Shown one piece after another: positions 25,066 through 32,820 of a DNA stretch of 64,000 bases. Source of the DNA: Sphingobacterium sp. R2 (GTDB taxonomy: Bacteria > Bacteroidota > Bacteroidia > Sphingobacteriales > Sphingobacteriaceae); the NCBI RefSeq assembly GCF_040760075.1, contig NZ_CP142884.1, positions 1,798,001 through 1,862,000 of the forward strand. The letters are read 5' to 3'. Under the pieces are notes generated by a model, which saw nothing but the letters and a program-made list of their open reading frames with translations, was not told the origin of the DNA and searched no databases. How positions within the stretch are numbered: the first letter of the stretch is position 1; each line of letters begins with the position of its first letter. A program made the position numbers and the translations under genes.

Positions 25066-26601
25066 ATGTCATCTCAAAGACCTACTTTTAAGCCTTACTA
25101 TCAGGATCAGATTATGGCAATTCCCCCAACTTTGGACGAATTGGTCTCCAAAAGACATCCGGTACGTATTGTTAACGATGTGATCAACCGTATCAACATA
25201 CAGGGTCTTTTGGATGCCTACAAGATAAAAGGCTGTTCCAGTTATCATCCGCAAATGCTGTTGAAGGTTCTGGTGTTTGGCTATGTAAGCAATGTGTACA
25301 GCAGTCGGAAACTGGAAACAGCCTGCCGGGAGAATATCAACTTCATGTGGCTGAGCGGCATAAGCTATCCCGATCACAATACCATCAACAGATTTCGTGG
25401 TGTCCGCTTAAAAGAAGCACTTCGCAGTGTATTTGAAGAAGTTGTTAAGCTCCTGGCCGAAGAAGGGTTGTTAAGCATAGAAGATGTCTACACCGATGGC
25501 ACCAAGATAGAGGCTAATGCAAACAGATACACTTTCGTTTGGAAGAAAGCTATCCATACCAATAAGGAAAAGATGAAAGCTGCCTTAAAAGATATATGGG
25601 ACTACGCCCAAAGTATTGCCAAGTCGGAGGACAACCTCCCGGATCCTCCCGATCTGACGACAATTGACAGCGAAAAAGTCCGGGCTACGGTCGATAAGCT
25701 GAACAGAGTCTTATCCGACAAACCTTCGGTAAATAAAAAGATGAAGGCAAAGTTGCGTTATGTAACCAAAAACTATCCGGAGAAGATCGTACAATATGAA
25801 GAGCAGGAAGCTACTCTGGGAGACAGAAACAGTTATAGCAAAACAGATCCCGATGCCACCTTTATGCGGATGAAAGAGGATCATATGAAAAATGGCCAGC
25901 TCAGACCAGGATATAATATCCAGATATCCACGTCCAATCAATACATCGTCAATTACACCATACATTCCAATCCCACAGATACCAGAACATTATCCGGTCA
26001 TTTGCAACAACATGAGGACAGCTTTGGAAAAACACCGGGAACCCTTACCGCGGATGCCGGTTATGGCAGTGAAGAAAACTATGCATTACTGGCAGCAAAA
26101 AATATTGAGGGCTATGTGAAATATGGTATGTTTGACAAAGGACAGAAAAAGAGCTGTGGGGATAAGAAACCATTTTCTGTAGATAAATTACATTATAATC
26201 CTTCACAAGATTGCTATATCTGTCCAATGGGACAGGAAATGCATTGTATAGGTACATTTAGCCAAAAGACCTCCGCAGGCTTCCGGCAGGAAATCAAAAA
26301 GTATCAGGCAAAAAACTGCACAAACTGCCCGTTGAATGGCGCCTGTCACAAATCACATGGAAATAGGATCATCGGGGTGAATAAGCAACTTGAGATTTAC
26401 AGGAACAGGGCATACCAATTGCTCAACAGCGATGTAGGTGTAGCTAAACGAAAACAGAGGTGTTGTGACGTCGAACCTGTCTTTGCAAACATTAAACAGA
26501 ACCATGGGTTCCGAAGATTTATGCTCCGGGGTAAAGAAAAAGTGTCCATAGAATGGGGATTATTGGCAATAGCACAAAATCTAAGAAAAAAAGCGGCCTA
26601 A
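25066..26601 (+). CDS. IS1182 family transposase
   Basis: DDE transposase of 511 residues that catalyses movement of the surrounding element. The N-terminal region (about 1-130) has the DUF772-type DNA-binding block (SYHPQMLLKVLVFGYVSNVY and SRKLETACRENINFMWLSG). The catalytic core begins with VYTDGTKIEANANRYTFVWKK near 147, giving the first Asp. The second Asp is in LTADAGYGSEENY near 328-340. A CxxC-rich insert (CYICPMGQ ... CTNCPLNGACHKS, about 385-430) and the C-terminal DVEPVFANIKQNHGFRRFMLRG with the final Glu complete it. There is no frameshift or stop, so it is probably active. A hairpin and T run overlap the stop codon. Confidence 0.95.
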   Translation: MSSQRPTFKPYYQDQIMAIPPTLDELVSKRHPVRIVNDVINRINIQGLLDAYKIKGCSSYHPQMLLKVLVFGYVSNVYSSRKLETACRENINFMWLSGISYPDHNTINRFRGVRLKEALRSVFEEVVKLLAEEGLLSIEDVYTDGTKIEANANRYTFVWKKAIHTNKEKMKAALKDIWDYAQSIAKSEDNLPDPPDLTTIDSEKVRATVDKLNRVLSDKPSVNKKMKAKLRYVTKNYPEKIVQYEEQEATLGDRNSYSKTDPDATFMRMKEDHMKNGQLRPGYNIQISTSNQYIVNYTIHSNPTDTRTLSGHLQQHEDSFGKTPGTLTADAGYGSEENYALLAAKNIEGYVKYGMFDKGQKKSCGDKKPFSVDKLHYNPSQDCYICPMGQEMHCIGTFSQKTSAGFRQEIKKYQAKNCTNCPLNGACHKSHGNRIIGVNKQLEIYRNRAYQLLNSDVGVAKRKQRCCDVEPVFANIKQNHGFRRFMLRGKEKVSIEWGLLAIAQNLRKKAA

Positions 26602-26616
26602 AAAGCTGCTTTTTGT
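26588..26616 (+). terminator. Terminator of the transposase gene
   Basis: The arms GCGGC (26593-26597) and GCTGC (26605-26609), extended by A and T runs and containing one G-U pair, overlap the transposase stop codon and lead into five T residues. Confidence 0.5.
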
Positions 26617-26694
26617 TCATTTCTCCCCTCCATATGAGTCTTTTTCAAATAACCAACAAACAACACACAAATCTATCTCATAGACTTTTTAAAC

Positions 26695-26725
26695 AAAAAA
26701 ACTGTCCCAAATAAATTTGAGACAG
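26695..26725 (-). terminator. Inward-facing terminator in the right IS end, after ssb
   Basis: On the minus strand CTGTCTCAAA (26725-26716), a 4-nt loop and TTTGGGACAG (26711-26702) form a 10-bp stem with one U-G pair, followed by seven T residues. It would terminate ssb transcripts as they enter the IS. Confidence 0.75.
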
Positions 26726-26731
26726 CCTCTT
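26716..26731 (-). repeat. Right terminal inverted repeat of the IS
   Basis: Sixteen bases identical to the reverse complement of 24961-24976. Confidence 0.9.
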
Positions 26732-26740
26732 TTTCTTTTA

Positions 26741-27136
26741 TTAGAAGGGTAGGTCATCTTCATTTTCATCTTCAAGGGTAGGAGATTCTTCTTTAGCATT
26801 GTTAGGGTCTGATAAAACCATGAAACTATCCACTTTAATTTCAGTGATATACTGCTTTACTCCTTCTGCATTCTCATAGTTACGATAGGTAAGCTTACCT
26901 TCAACCATCAGCTTCGTTCCGCGTTGGCATTTCTTTTCTATGGTTGTGTTTTGATTGCCCCACACCACAAGTGTATGCCACTGGACTTCTTCAACCCATT
27001 CTCCGGCTTTGTTCTTAAATAGATCATTGGTGGCGAGACGTAATATGGAATAATTTGTACCTGTGGAAGTTGTTTTGATGATCGGATCATTTCCAAGATG
27101 ACCCACTAACTGTACTTTGTTACGTAATGTACTCAT
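26741..27136 (-). CDS. ssb: Single-stranded DNA-binding protein
   Basis: Binds single-stranded DNA during replication, recombination and repair. The 131-residue protein has the OB fold (about 1-105), starting with LRNKVQLVGHLGNDPII and including WHTLVVWG, then a short acidic linker and the partner-binding tail DDLPF, in which the usual final DDIPF motif is conserved. It is shorter than E. coli SSB, in line with accessory SSBs of Bacteroidota; a second housekeeping ssb may exist elsewhere. The IS right end lies 10 bp beyond its stop codon and provides a terminator. The upstream spacer shows no strong promoter match. Confidence 0.93.
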   Translation of the reverse strand: MSTLRNKVQLVGHLGNDPIIKTTSTGTNYSILRLATNDLFKNKAGEWVEEVQWHTLVVWGNQNTTIEKKCQRGTKLMVEGKLTYRNYENAEGVKQYITEIKVDSFMVLSDPNNAKEESPTLEDENEDDLPF

Positions 27137-27263
27137 GTGTCTAATTTTTAAATGTTTTTAATAATTCTTATTTTAGTTGATGTTCATTGGCTTTTAACAC
27201 CGAATGATCTAGAGCAAAGATGAGAAGGGAGAAAGATCTTATTCGTCTGTTTACCATTTGTAT

Positions 27264-27277
27264 TCGACTGTAGTCGA
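27264..27277. promoter_or_regulatory. Short dyad upstream of the zinc-finger gene
   Basis: TCGACT and AGTCGA arms separated by two bases lie 34 bp before the start at 27311, downstream of a TTTG (27257-27260). It could be an operator; the arms are short, so chance is possible. Confidence 0.3.
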
Positions 27278-27310
27278 TTGTAACCGTTTGTTGTCGTTTA
27301 GTAATTTGCT

Positions 27311-27676
27311 ATGAGTTCTGTTGAAAGAGCTTGCCTTGAATGTGGCAAGGGTATACGTGGCCGTTCTGACAAGCGATTTTGTGATGATGCTTGCCGGAAC
27401 GCCTATAACAATAAATTAAATAGCGACCAGACCAATATGGTGCGCAATGTGAATAATATTCTGCGAAAAAACCGTCGTATTTTATTGGAAGCGTTGAGTG
27501 GGGAGGGTATGATCAAGATACAACGGGAAAAGTTAAAGCGGTTGGGATTTGATTTTAAGTTTCATACACATACTTTTTCCAATAACAAGGGACAGACCTA
27601 TAACTTTATTTATGAAACAGGCTATCTGTTGCTGGAGAATGATTGGGTATTGATCGTTCAAAAGAAACCACTGTGA
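27311..27676 (+). CDS. Small protein with N-terminal zinc finger, function unknown
   Basis: A 121-residue protein. Four cysteines at 8, 11, 24 and 28 (CxxC-x12-CxxxC) make a compact zinc-binding unit with the pattern CLECGKGIRGRSDKRFC, like the DUF2116 zinc ribbons found at the start of small bacterial proteins. The remaining ~90 residues are basic and mixed alpha/beta, ending in WVLIVQKKPL. It may bind nucleic acid. It stands alone between ssb (divergent) and a convergent XRE gene. I do not recognise a function. Confidence 0.7.
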   Translation: MSSVERACLECGKGIRGRSDKRFCDDACRNAYNNKLNSDQTNMVRNVNNILRKNRRILLEALSGEGMIKIQREKLKRLGFDFKFHTHTFSNNKGQTYNFIYETGYLLLENDWVLIVQKKPL

Positions 27677-27707
27677 TTTTAATCGCAACAGATTCCTTAG
27701 TATTGGT

Positions 27708-28298
27708 CTAGTTTGCAGAACTGAGTTTGGCCTTCCTTATTGCGATATAATTAAAAATAGTGAAGGTTAGAATCAATAGGTAATAGCATACTGGGATGAG
27801 TAAAAAGTAGGCGCTATTAAAGATATCGCTTAAAAAAGACGGTAACGAAATCTTAAAAAAATCTGCAATAATGATATAGCCTATGAAACTTCCGAGAAAA
27901 AATAGTCCAACAGCATGTGTTGTAATTATTCTTTTTAGGTGCTTACTGTATAAGGCGTCTCTGTTTTGTTTCGTATAGCCCATAATTGCAGGCACCAATA
28001 ACCCCAATAATGGATTGACCAGAAAGGTAAGCGATGCTAAATATAAGGCTTTAATACTTCCTGTTTGATTGTTGTCGATACTGATTTGATTTACATTTGG
28101 CATAATGAGTTGTTCTAATGGTATTTCCAAAATTTGACTGATCTGTTTGAGACTAAATCCACTGATTTCTTCCGTGCCTTTTTCTATGCTTTGCACAGTT
28201 CTTAGCGATACACCTGCTCGATCAGCGAGTTCCTGCTGCGTTAGTCCCTTACGTTTTCTTGATAGTTTGATGAATTGATTAGCTGGCTGACTTTCCAT
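27708..28298 (-). CDS. XRE helix-turn-helix protein with membrane C-terminus
   Basis: A 196-residue protein. Residues about 8-65 form a Cro/CI helix-turn-helix (KGLTQQELADRAGVSLRTVQ, then SIEKG). The remaining part has four hydrophobic segments (about 85-105, 128-150, 158-180 and a final one) in the style of DUF4870-type membrane domains. Membrane-tethered HTH proteins are common in Bacteroidota and presumably sense an envelope signal, but the target is unknown. Its 3' end meets the end of the zinc-finger gene. The divergent leader of the TPR gene begins about 100 bp from its start. Confidence 0.78.
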   Translation of the reverse strand: MESQPANQFIKLSRKRKGLTQQELADRAGVSLRTVQSIEKGTEEISGFSLKQISQILEIPLEQLIMPNVNQISIDNNQTGSIKALYLASLTFLVNPLLGLLVPAIMGYTKQNRDALYSKHLKRIITTHAVGLFFLGSFIGYIIIADFFKISLPSFLSDIFNSAYFLLIPVCYYLLILTFTIFNYIAIRKAKLSSAN

Positions 28299-28401
28299 GG
28301 TTCAAAGATGGGGAAATTGTCAGTGAATTTTAGTGAAATTGATGCGACAATAATATGCCAATATCGTTCTGAACAATATAACATGTTAATAATCAAAAGT
28401 T

Positions 28402-28432
28402 TTTGTAATTTGGTAAATATTTTGAATCTTTG
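28402..28432 (+). promoter_or_regulatory. Promoter of the TPR gene leader
   Basis: TTTG (28402-28405), 19 nt, then AATCTTTG (28425-28432), one mismatch from TAnnTTTG. Transcription would begin near 28439, almost 290 nt before the TPR start codon. Confidence 0.55.
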
Positions 28433-28467
28433 CAATTCAACAGAATAATTAATAAAAACGGAAGAAT

Positions 28468-28548
28468 ATGTTTGCAATATTAAAAAATCCCGCTTCGTCC
28501 ACAGAGAAGATTCTCGGGAATATTCTTCGGAATACGGCCCTTTCCTAA
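28468..28548 (+). CDS. Possible 26-residue leader peptide
   Basis: The first ATG after the promoter opens a 26-codon frame (begins MFAILKNPASSTEKILGN) ending at a TAA at 28546. It sits about 30 nt from the predicted transcript start, with A-rich sequence before the ATG as Bacteroidota favour. It may be a regulatory upstream ORF for the TPR gene. No residue run suggests classical amino-acid attenuation, and I recognise no homologue. Confidence 0.35.
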   Translation: MFAILKNPASSTEKILGNILRNTALS

Positions 28549-28725
28549 TCTTCTTTCTTAATACGTTAAGTAACCTAGGTTGCTATTGGCTAAAACTTGG
28601 CCCTCTAAATGGTAGTCCACTTGTCCAATATGCTTAGCTTAAAGCTTAATTAAGGAGTTTTAAAATCCAGTACTTTCAAAGTTATTGTGAAAGCTGGATG
28701 TGAATGTTATGTTTTAGAAAATTTT
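28549..28725 (+). other. Structured untranslated leader of the TPR gene
   Basis: This part of the leader contains several possible hairpins: CTTAA-TACG-TTAAG near 28557-28570, a TTGG...CCAA pairing around 28595-28627, and CCAG-TA-CTTTC / GAAAG-CTGG at 28667-28697. The last ends about 28 nt before the chosen TPR start. No known riboswitch class is recognisable. Confidence 0.35.
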
Positions 28726-29256
28726 ATGAATTCAGTCAATAAATATGTCCTTCAGGCACTGGATAACTATCCGATATATTTGGAGGAGACAATAGAGTCC
28801 TTATCTTATGCGCTATCCTATGATGAGTCCAATACAATGGCGCTTTGTTTGATGGGAAGAGTTCATGCCGAACAGTTGTTTGATTATGAGCAGGCAAAAA
28901 GGTATTTCCAGGAAGCCTTGGCGCATAATGTGCGGGCAGTGGAAGTTTATCCTTATTTCATTCAGACATTGATTGATATGGGAGAATATGAAGCTGCAAA
29001 AAAAACGATTAAATTCGCTTTGACACTTCCGGGGATGCCTCTGGCAGGGATCTGGCTAAAGAAAGCACTTCTATTTGAAAAATTAAGAAAATACAAAAAG
29101 GCGTTGAAGGCGTTAAAAATCGCGAAACTTGAAAATGTTGATCTTGATTTTTCGTCAAGCCTGAAGTCGATTGAGGAGCGGATTAGAGGAAAGCAGGAAA
29201 TTAGTAAAGGTAGTGGGAAGATTAGGAAGAAAGAAAGTAATCCTGATCATAAGTAG
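28726..29256 (+). CDS. TPR-repeat protein
   Basis: A soluble helical-repeat protein of 176 residues counted from the ATG at 28726. An in-frame GTG at 28687 would add 13 residues, but it falls inside a hairpin. Three or so tetratricopeptide units are visible: TIESLSYALSYDESNTMALCLMGRVHAE (split over two helices), then DYEQAKRYFQEALAHNVRAVE and EYEAAKKTIKFALTLPG. The last 35 residues are very basic (ERIRGKQEISKGSGKIRKK). It probably binds another protein; no enzymatic domain is present. It is a single gene, with the strong metE terminator on the opposite strand after it. The long leader suggests post-transcriptional control. Confidence 0.72.
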   Translation: MNSVNKYVLQALDNYPIYLEETIESLSYALSYDESNTMALCLMGRVHAEQLFDYEQAKRYFQEALAHNVRAVEVYPYFIQTLIDMGEYEAAKKTIKFALTLPGMPLAGIWLKKALLFEKLRKYKKALKALKIAKLENVDLDFSSSLKSIEERIRGKQEISKGSGKIRKKESNPDHK

Positions 29257-29293
29257 GCCCTTGATCTGGCTACAATTTTTAGATTAATATGCG

Positions 29294-29330
29294 AAAAAAA
29301 AAGCCCTAGGTGAGATTTCACCTAGGGCTT
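29294..29330 (-). terminator. Intrinsic terminator of metE
   Basis: A perfect 13-bp stem (AAGCCCTAGGTGA / TCACCTAGGGCTT, 4-nt loop), followed on the minus strand by a nine-base T run. Confidence 0.93.
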
Positions 29331-29349
29331 AATCAATAGCGTTTAGGAA

Positions 29350-31662
29350 TTATTCTGCTCTTAAGATTTTGGCAGCTTCCACCATAGATTCTAAAGCTGC
29401 TTTGGTTTCTGGCCAAGCACGGGTCTTCAATCCGCAGTCAGGATTAACCCAAAGTTGTTCTGCCGGAACTACTGCTTTTGCTTTACGCAATAGATCTACC
29501 ATCTCGTCTTTGCTGGGCACACGTGGAGAGTGAATATCATAAACACCCGGACCAATATCATTTGGATATTTAAAGTCGCCAGCGAAAGCATTCAATAATT
29601 TCATTTGAGAACGTGAAGTCTCGATCGTGATAACATCAGCATCCATTGCAGCGATATCTTCGATTACATTATTGAATTCTGAATAACACATGTGTGTGTG
29701 AATTTGTGTATCGTTTTCTACATTTGAAGAAGAAACACGGAAAGCACGTACTGCCCAGTTTAAGTAATCTTTCTGATCAGCCTTACGTAAAGGTAATCCT
29801 TCACGGATAGCTGGTTCATCAATTTGAATAATTTTGATACCTGCTTTTTCCAAAGCTTGTACTTCATCCAGGATAGCCAAAGCAATTTGGTAAGTTGTTG
29901 TTGAACGCGGTTGATCGTTACGTACGAAAGACCATTGTAAGATGGTAACCGGACCAGTCAACATACCTTTCACCGGACGGTTTGTCAACGATTGTGCGTA
30001 AGATGACCAACGTACAGTCATGTCCTTTGGACGGTAAACGTCACCATAGATAATCGGAGGTTTAACACAACGAGAACCGTAAGACTGAACCCAACCGTTT
30101 TGTGTGAAAGCGTAGCCAGCTAGTTGTTCACCGAAGTATTCAACCATGTCATTACGCTCAAATTCGCCGTGTACTAATACGTCGATATCCAATTGCTCTT
30201 GAAGACGGATGGTGTTTTCCGTTTCTTCTGCGATTGCTTTATCGTATTCCTCTTGAGTAATAGCACCTTTTTTCAAATCTGCTCTCCATTTACGAACATC
30301 TTTTGTTTGTGGAAAAGAACCTATCGTTGTGGTAGGGAATGCCGGCAAGTTAAATTTCGCTTGTTGCGCTGCTTTACGGTCTGCAAATGATGAAGTACGT
30401 TTTGCATCGTCATCAGTGATATTGCTTGTACGTGTCTTAACTTCAGGTTTGTGAATTAATGGAGAAGTGCGGCGGCTCTCAGCAGCAGCTTTGTTCGCTT
30501 CAAAACGTTTCGCTGTTTCCGCATCAACTTCGCCTTCTGCCAGTACAGCTAAGTCTTTCACTTCAGCTAATTTTTGTTTGGCAAAAGCTAACCAATTCTT
30601 TACTTCAGCAGGTAATGATTGTTCATTATGCTCATTATCTAGGTCAAAAGGAACATGCAACAATGATGAAGAAGGAGCCACCCAAACGCGGTCTTTTCCT
30701 AATGCATCAACAGCCTGTTTGATTTTAACCAATGATTTTTCGTAATCATTTTTCCAGATGTTACGACCTTCAACAATACCTAAAGATAATGTTAATGAAG
30801 CTGGAACTTTAGCTAGTACCGTATCCAATTGGTTTTCACCACGTACCAGATCCAAATGTAAAGCATGGACAGGTAAGTTAACTGCGATATCTTCGTTGTC
30901 TTTTAAAGCTTCGAAGTAAGTCGTTGCGATTAATTTGATATTTTTTGCTGCTGCAGCTAATTTTTCGAAAGTAGGTTGATATAAAGCTTTTACTTTAGCA
31001 TCTAAATCCAAAGCTAAGAAAGGCTCGTCAATCTGGACATATTGTGCACCAGCATCAGCTAGTTTAGCCAATATTTCCTCGTATACAGGAACAAGTTTAT
31101 CCAATAAATCGATACGGTCGAAGCCAGTTTCTTTTTCTTTACCGATCAATAGGTAAGTGATCGGACCGAGTAAAACTGGTTTAGTATCAATGCCCAAGGA
31201 TTTTGCTTCGTTGTATTCGTTTAAGAATTTTTCAGAAGTCAATTTAAATTCTTGATCTTTTGTAAATTCTGGTACCATGTAATGGTAGTTGGTATCTAAC
31301 CACTTGGTCATTTCCATTGCAGTCACGTCGATTCCTTCCTGTTGGAAACCACGAGCCATAGCGAAATATAGATCTAAACTGTAATTGTTGTCTACTTTAT
31401 TCAATAAAGAATGGTAACGGGCAGGAATTGCACCAACCGTAAGGGTTAAATCCAATACTTGATCGTAAAAGGAGAAATCATTGGAAGGGATCAAATCTAT
31501 TCCAGCATCTTTTTGTGTTTTCCAATTGCCTTCACGTATTTTTTTTGCGGTATCCAATAATTCCTCAACAGAAGATTTTTTAGCCCAATAGGCCTCATTG
31601 GCTTTTTTCAATTCGCGGAACGCGCCCACACGAGGGTAACCTAAATTGTTAGTCAATAACAT
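29350..31662 (-). CDS. metE: Cobalamin-independent methionine synthase
   Basis: Transfers the methyl group from 5-methyltetrahydropteroyl-triglutamate to homocysteine, the last step of methionine synthesis; cytosolic zinc enzyme. At 770 residues it has the normal double-barrel length. The N-terminal barrel begins NLGYPRVGAFRELKKANEAYW. The C-terminal catalytic barrel holds TTIGSFPQTKDVRKWR near 443, the zinc His and Cys in HTHMCYSEFN near 658, and the last zinc Cys in NPDCGLKTR near 743. It is controlled by a SAM-I riboswitch in its leader (31742-31840), so it should be repressed when S-adenosylmethionine is plentiful. It is monocistronic, with its own terminator. Confidence 0.97.
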   Translation of the reverse strand: MLLTNNLGYPRVGAFRELKKANEAYWAKKSSVEELLDTAKKIREGNWKTQKDAGIDLIPSNDFSFYDQVLDLTLTVGAIPARYHSLLNKVDNNYSLDLYFAMARGFQQEGIDVTAMEMTKWLDTNYHYMVPEFTKDQEFKLTSEKFLNEYNEAKSLGIDTKPVLLGPITYLLIGKEKETGFDRIDLLDKLVPVYEEILAKLADAGAQYVQIDEPFLALDLDAKVKALYQPTFEKLAAAAKNIKLIATTYFEALKDNEDIAVNLPVHALHLDLVRGENQLDTVLAKVPASLTLSLGIVEGRNIWKNDYEKSLVKIKQAVDALGKDRVWVAPSSSLLHVPFDLDNEHNEQSLPAEVKNWLAFAKQKLAEVKDLAVLAEGEVDAETAKRFEANKAAAESRRTSPLIHKPEVKTRTSNITDDDAKRTSSFADRKAAQQAKFNLPAFPTTTIGSFPQTKDVRKWRADLKKGAITQEEYDKAIAEETENTIRLQEQLDIDVLVHGEFERNDMVEYFGEQLAGYAFTQNGWVQSYGSRCVKPPIIYGDVYRPKDMTVRWSSYAQSLTNRPVKGMLTGPVTILQWSFVRNDQPRSTTTYQIALAILDEVQALEKAGIKIIQIDEPAIREGLPLRKADQKDYLNWAVRAFRVSSSNVENDTQIHTHMCYSEFNNVIEDIAAMDADVITIETSRSQMKLLNAFAGDFKYPNDIGPGVYDIHSPRVPSKDEMVDLLRKAKAVVPAEQLWVNPDCGLKTRAWPETKAALESMVEAAKILRAE

Positions 31663-31741
31663 AATGAATGTTTTTAATATTTTTTTTCAACTATATTTCT
31701 TGCTAGAGAGAGAAGGACACACTAGAATTTGGTGACTTCGG

Positions 31742-31840
31742 CTTATCATTCCCATATACAATGGGTAGAATTTAGCACCTTGTCAAGGGACAGGTTGCTA
31801 AGGCTTCATCGGGTCTATTCCCTCTGCCTTTCTCTATAAG
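31742..31840 (-). ncRNA. SAM-I (S-box) riboswitch upstream of metE
   Basis: Read on the minus strand, the leader starts CTTATAGAGAAAGGCAGAGGGA and contains the hallmark blocks GACCCGATGAAGCC, TTAGCAACCTG, AAGGTGCTAAATTC and the closing GATAAG. These are the conserved core of the S-box aptamer with its P1 helix closed by CTTAT/ATAAG. The remaining ~80 nt before the metE start form the expression platform. It contains a pyrimidine-rich CCTTCTCTCTC that could pair with the AGAGAAAGG of the 5' P1 strand, and there is no clear terminator. Control at translation, or by that alternative pairing, is therefore more likely. (The 20-base limit means the core is given in pieces.). Confidence 0.93.
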
Positions 31841-31845
31841 CGATG

Positions 31846-31877
31846 CTAAGGTAACGTAATTATTTTAAAAATGCAAA
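31846..31877 (-). promoter_or_regulatory. metE promoter
   Basis: On the minus strand TTTG (31877-31874), 20 nt, TACCTTAG (31853-31846), one mismatch from TAnnTTTG. The predicted start falls at the first base of the riboswitch P1 helix, which supports it. Confidence 0.65.
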
Positions 31878-31987
31878 TTTTTTAGAAAAGTGTATTTATT
31901 TTTTATATTCTACTAAGAATAAAATTGTTTTTTTCTCTTCTTTTCATCGAATTATTACTTTATTTCATAATTCTATACACTATAGAC

Positions 31988-32021
31988 AAAAAAAATGGGA
32001 ATGATCCTATTACTCCTTCCC
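31988..32021 (-). terminator. Probable terminator of the response regulator gene
   Basis: GGGAA / TTCCC arms (32021-32017 and 32001-31997) with a partly paired interior are followed on the minus strand by a run of eight T residues. Confidence 0.5.
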
Positions 32022-32028
32022 TCTGTTT

Positions 32029-32718
32029 TTAGCTTACCAAAAGTTTGTAACCTTTTCCATGTACATTTACAATCTCCACTTTACTATCCTCTTTCAAATA
32101 TTTTCGAAGTTTACTGAGAAAGACATCCATACTTCTACCCGTAAAATAGTTGTCATCATGCCATATTTTTAATAAAGCCTCCTCTCTTGTCAATACATCA
32201 TTTTTCTTTAGGCAGAGCAGGCGTAATAGTTCAGCCTCTTTAGTCGATAGTTTTTGCATCTGCCCTTTATAGGAAATCTGCTGGCTTGTATAATCAAAGA
32301 AATAATCGCCAATTTCAAATTTGTCTGCAACGATCTCTTCCTCTTTATCACGAACACTGCGTTTAAGCAGAGCATTGATGCGAAGTAACAATTCCTCAAC
32401 GCGAAACGGCTTGGTGATATAATCATCTCCTCCAAGTTCAAAAGCTTCAGTTTTATCTTCCATCATACCTTTTGCTGTGGCAAAGATTATAGGAACAGTA
32501 TTGTTCGTTTTTCTGATTTCACGCCCAACCGAGAAGCCGTCTTTTTTAGGCATCATCACATCGAAGATGCAGAGGTCGTAGTTATTTTTCTTGAATTGGG
32601 ATATTGCTTCATCACCATCTGTACATAGTGTGACGTCAAATTTTCCCTTTAATTCGAGATAGTCTTTTAAAAGATCCCCTAAATTAGGATCGTCTTCTGC
32701 TAATAATATCTTTTGCAT
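32029..32718 (-). CDS. OmpR-family response regulator, RprY-like
   Basis: Transcription factor of 229 residues. The receiver domain (1-118) has the acidic pocket EDD at 8-10, the phosphoacceptor Asp53 in IFDVMMPKKDG, the Thr/Ser switch in IIFATAK and the Lys of YITKPF. The winged-helix effector domain (about 130-229) ends with the typical YFTGRSMDVFLSKLRKYL and VNVHGKGYKLL. It follows its histidine kinase gene by 102 nt in the same direction. That spacer contains a GCTGAT-AA-ATCAGC dyad at 32754-32767. The pair resembles RprX/RprY of Bacteroides by kinase architecture and regulator sequence pattern, but the signal and regulon are unknown. Confidence 0.9.
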   Translation of the reverse strand: MQKILLAEDDPNLGDLLKDYLELKGKFDVTLCTDGDEAISQFKKNNYDLCIFDVMMPKKDGFSVGREIRKTNNTVPIIFATAKGMMEDKTEAFELGGDDYITKPFRVEELLLRINALLKRSVRDKEEEIVADKFEIGDYFFDYTSQQISYKGQMQKLSTKEAELLRLLCLKKNDVLTREEALLKIWHDDNYFTGRSMDVFLSKLRKYLKEDSKVEIVNVHGKGYKLLVS

Positions 32719-32820
32719 AATGAATACTTTAAATTTTAACGAATTCCCTTGATGCTGATAAATCAGCTTCCTCTACCTTTAAAATTCTTTTACAGAGGAA
32801 ATATACAAAAAAGGAACCTT

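Larger units (their letters stand above)
24961..26731 (+). mobile_element. IS1182-family insertion sequence, apparently intact
   Basis: A 1.77-kb element bounded by 16-bp perfect terminal inverted repeats (AAGAGGCTGTCTCAAA at 24961-24976 and its complement at 26716-26731) and containing one full-length transposase gene. It lies between the XRE regulator (ends 24887) and ssb (ends 26741) and disrupts neither. No convincing target duplication is visible beyond a possible TTT on both sides. Each end can also form an intrinsic terminator pointing into the element. Confidence 0.9.

Noticed and set aside
24228..28298. Possible defence island around the IS, the two XRE genes and the zinc-finger gene
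   Set aside because: No restriction, toxin, retron, CBASS or other effector gene is present, and ssb and the regulators have ordinary explanations.
28241..28477. Minus-strand 78-codon frame overlapping the start of the XRE membrane gene
   Set aside because: It overlaps the true start of the XRE gene in another frame and runs through the divergent promoter.
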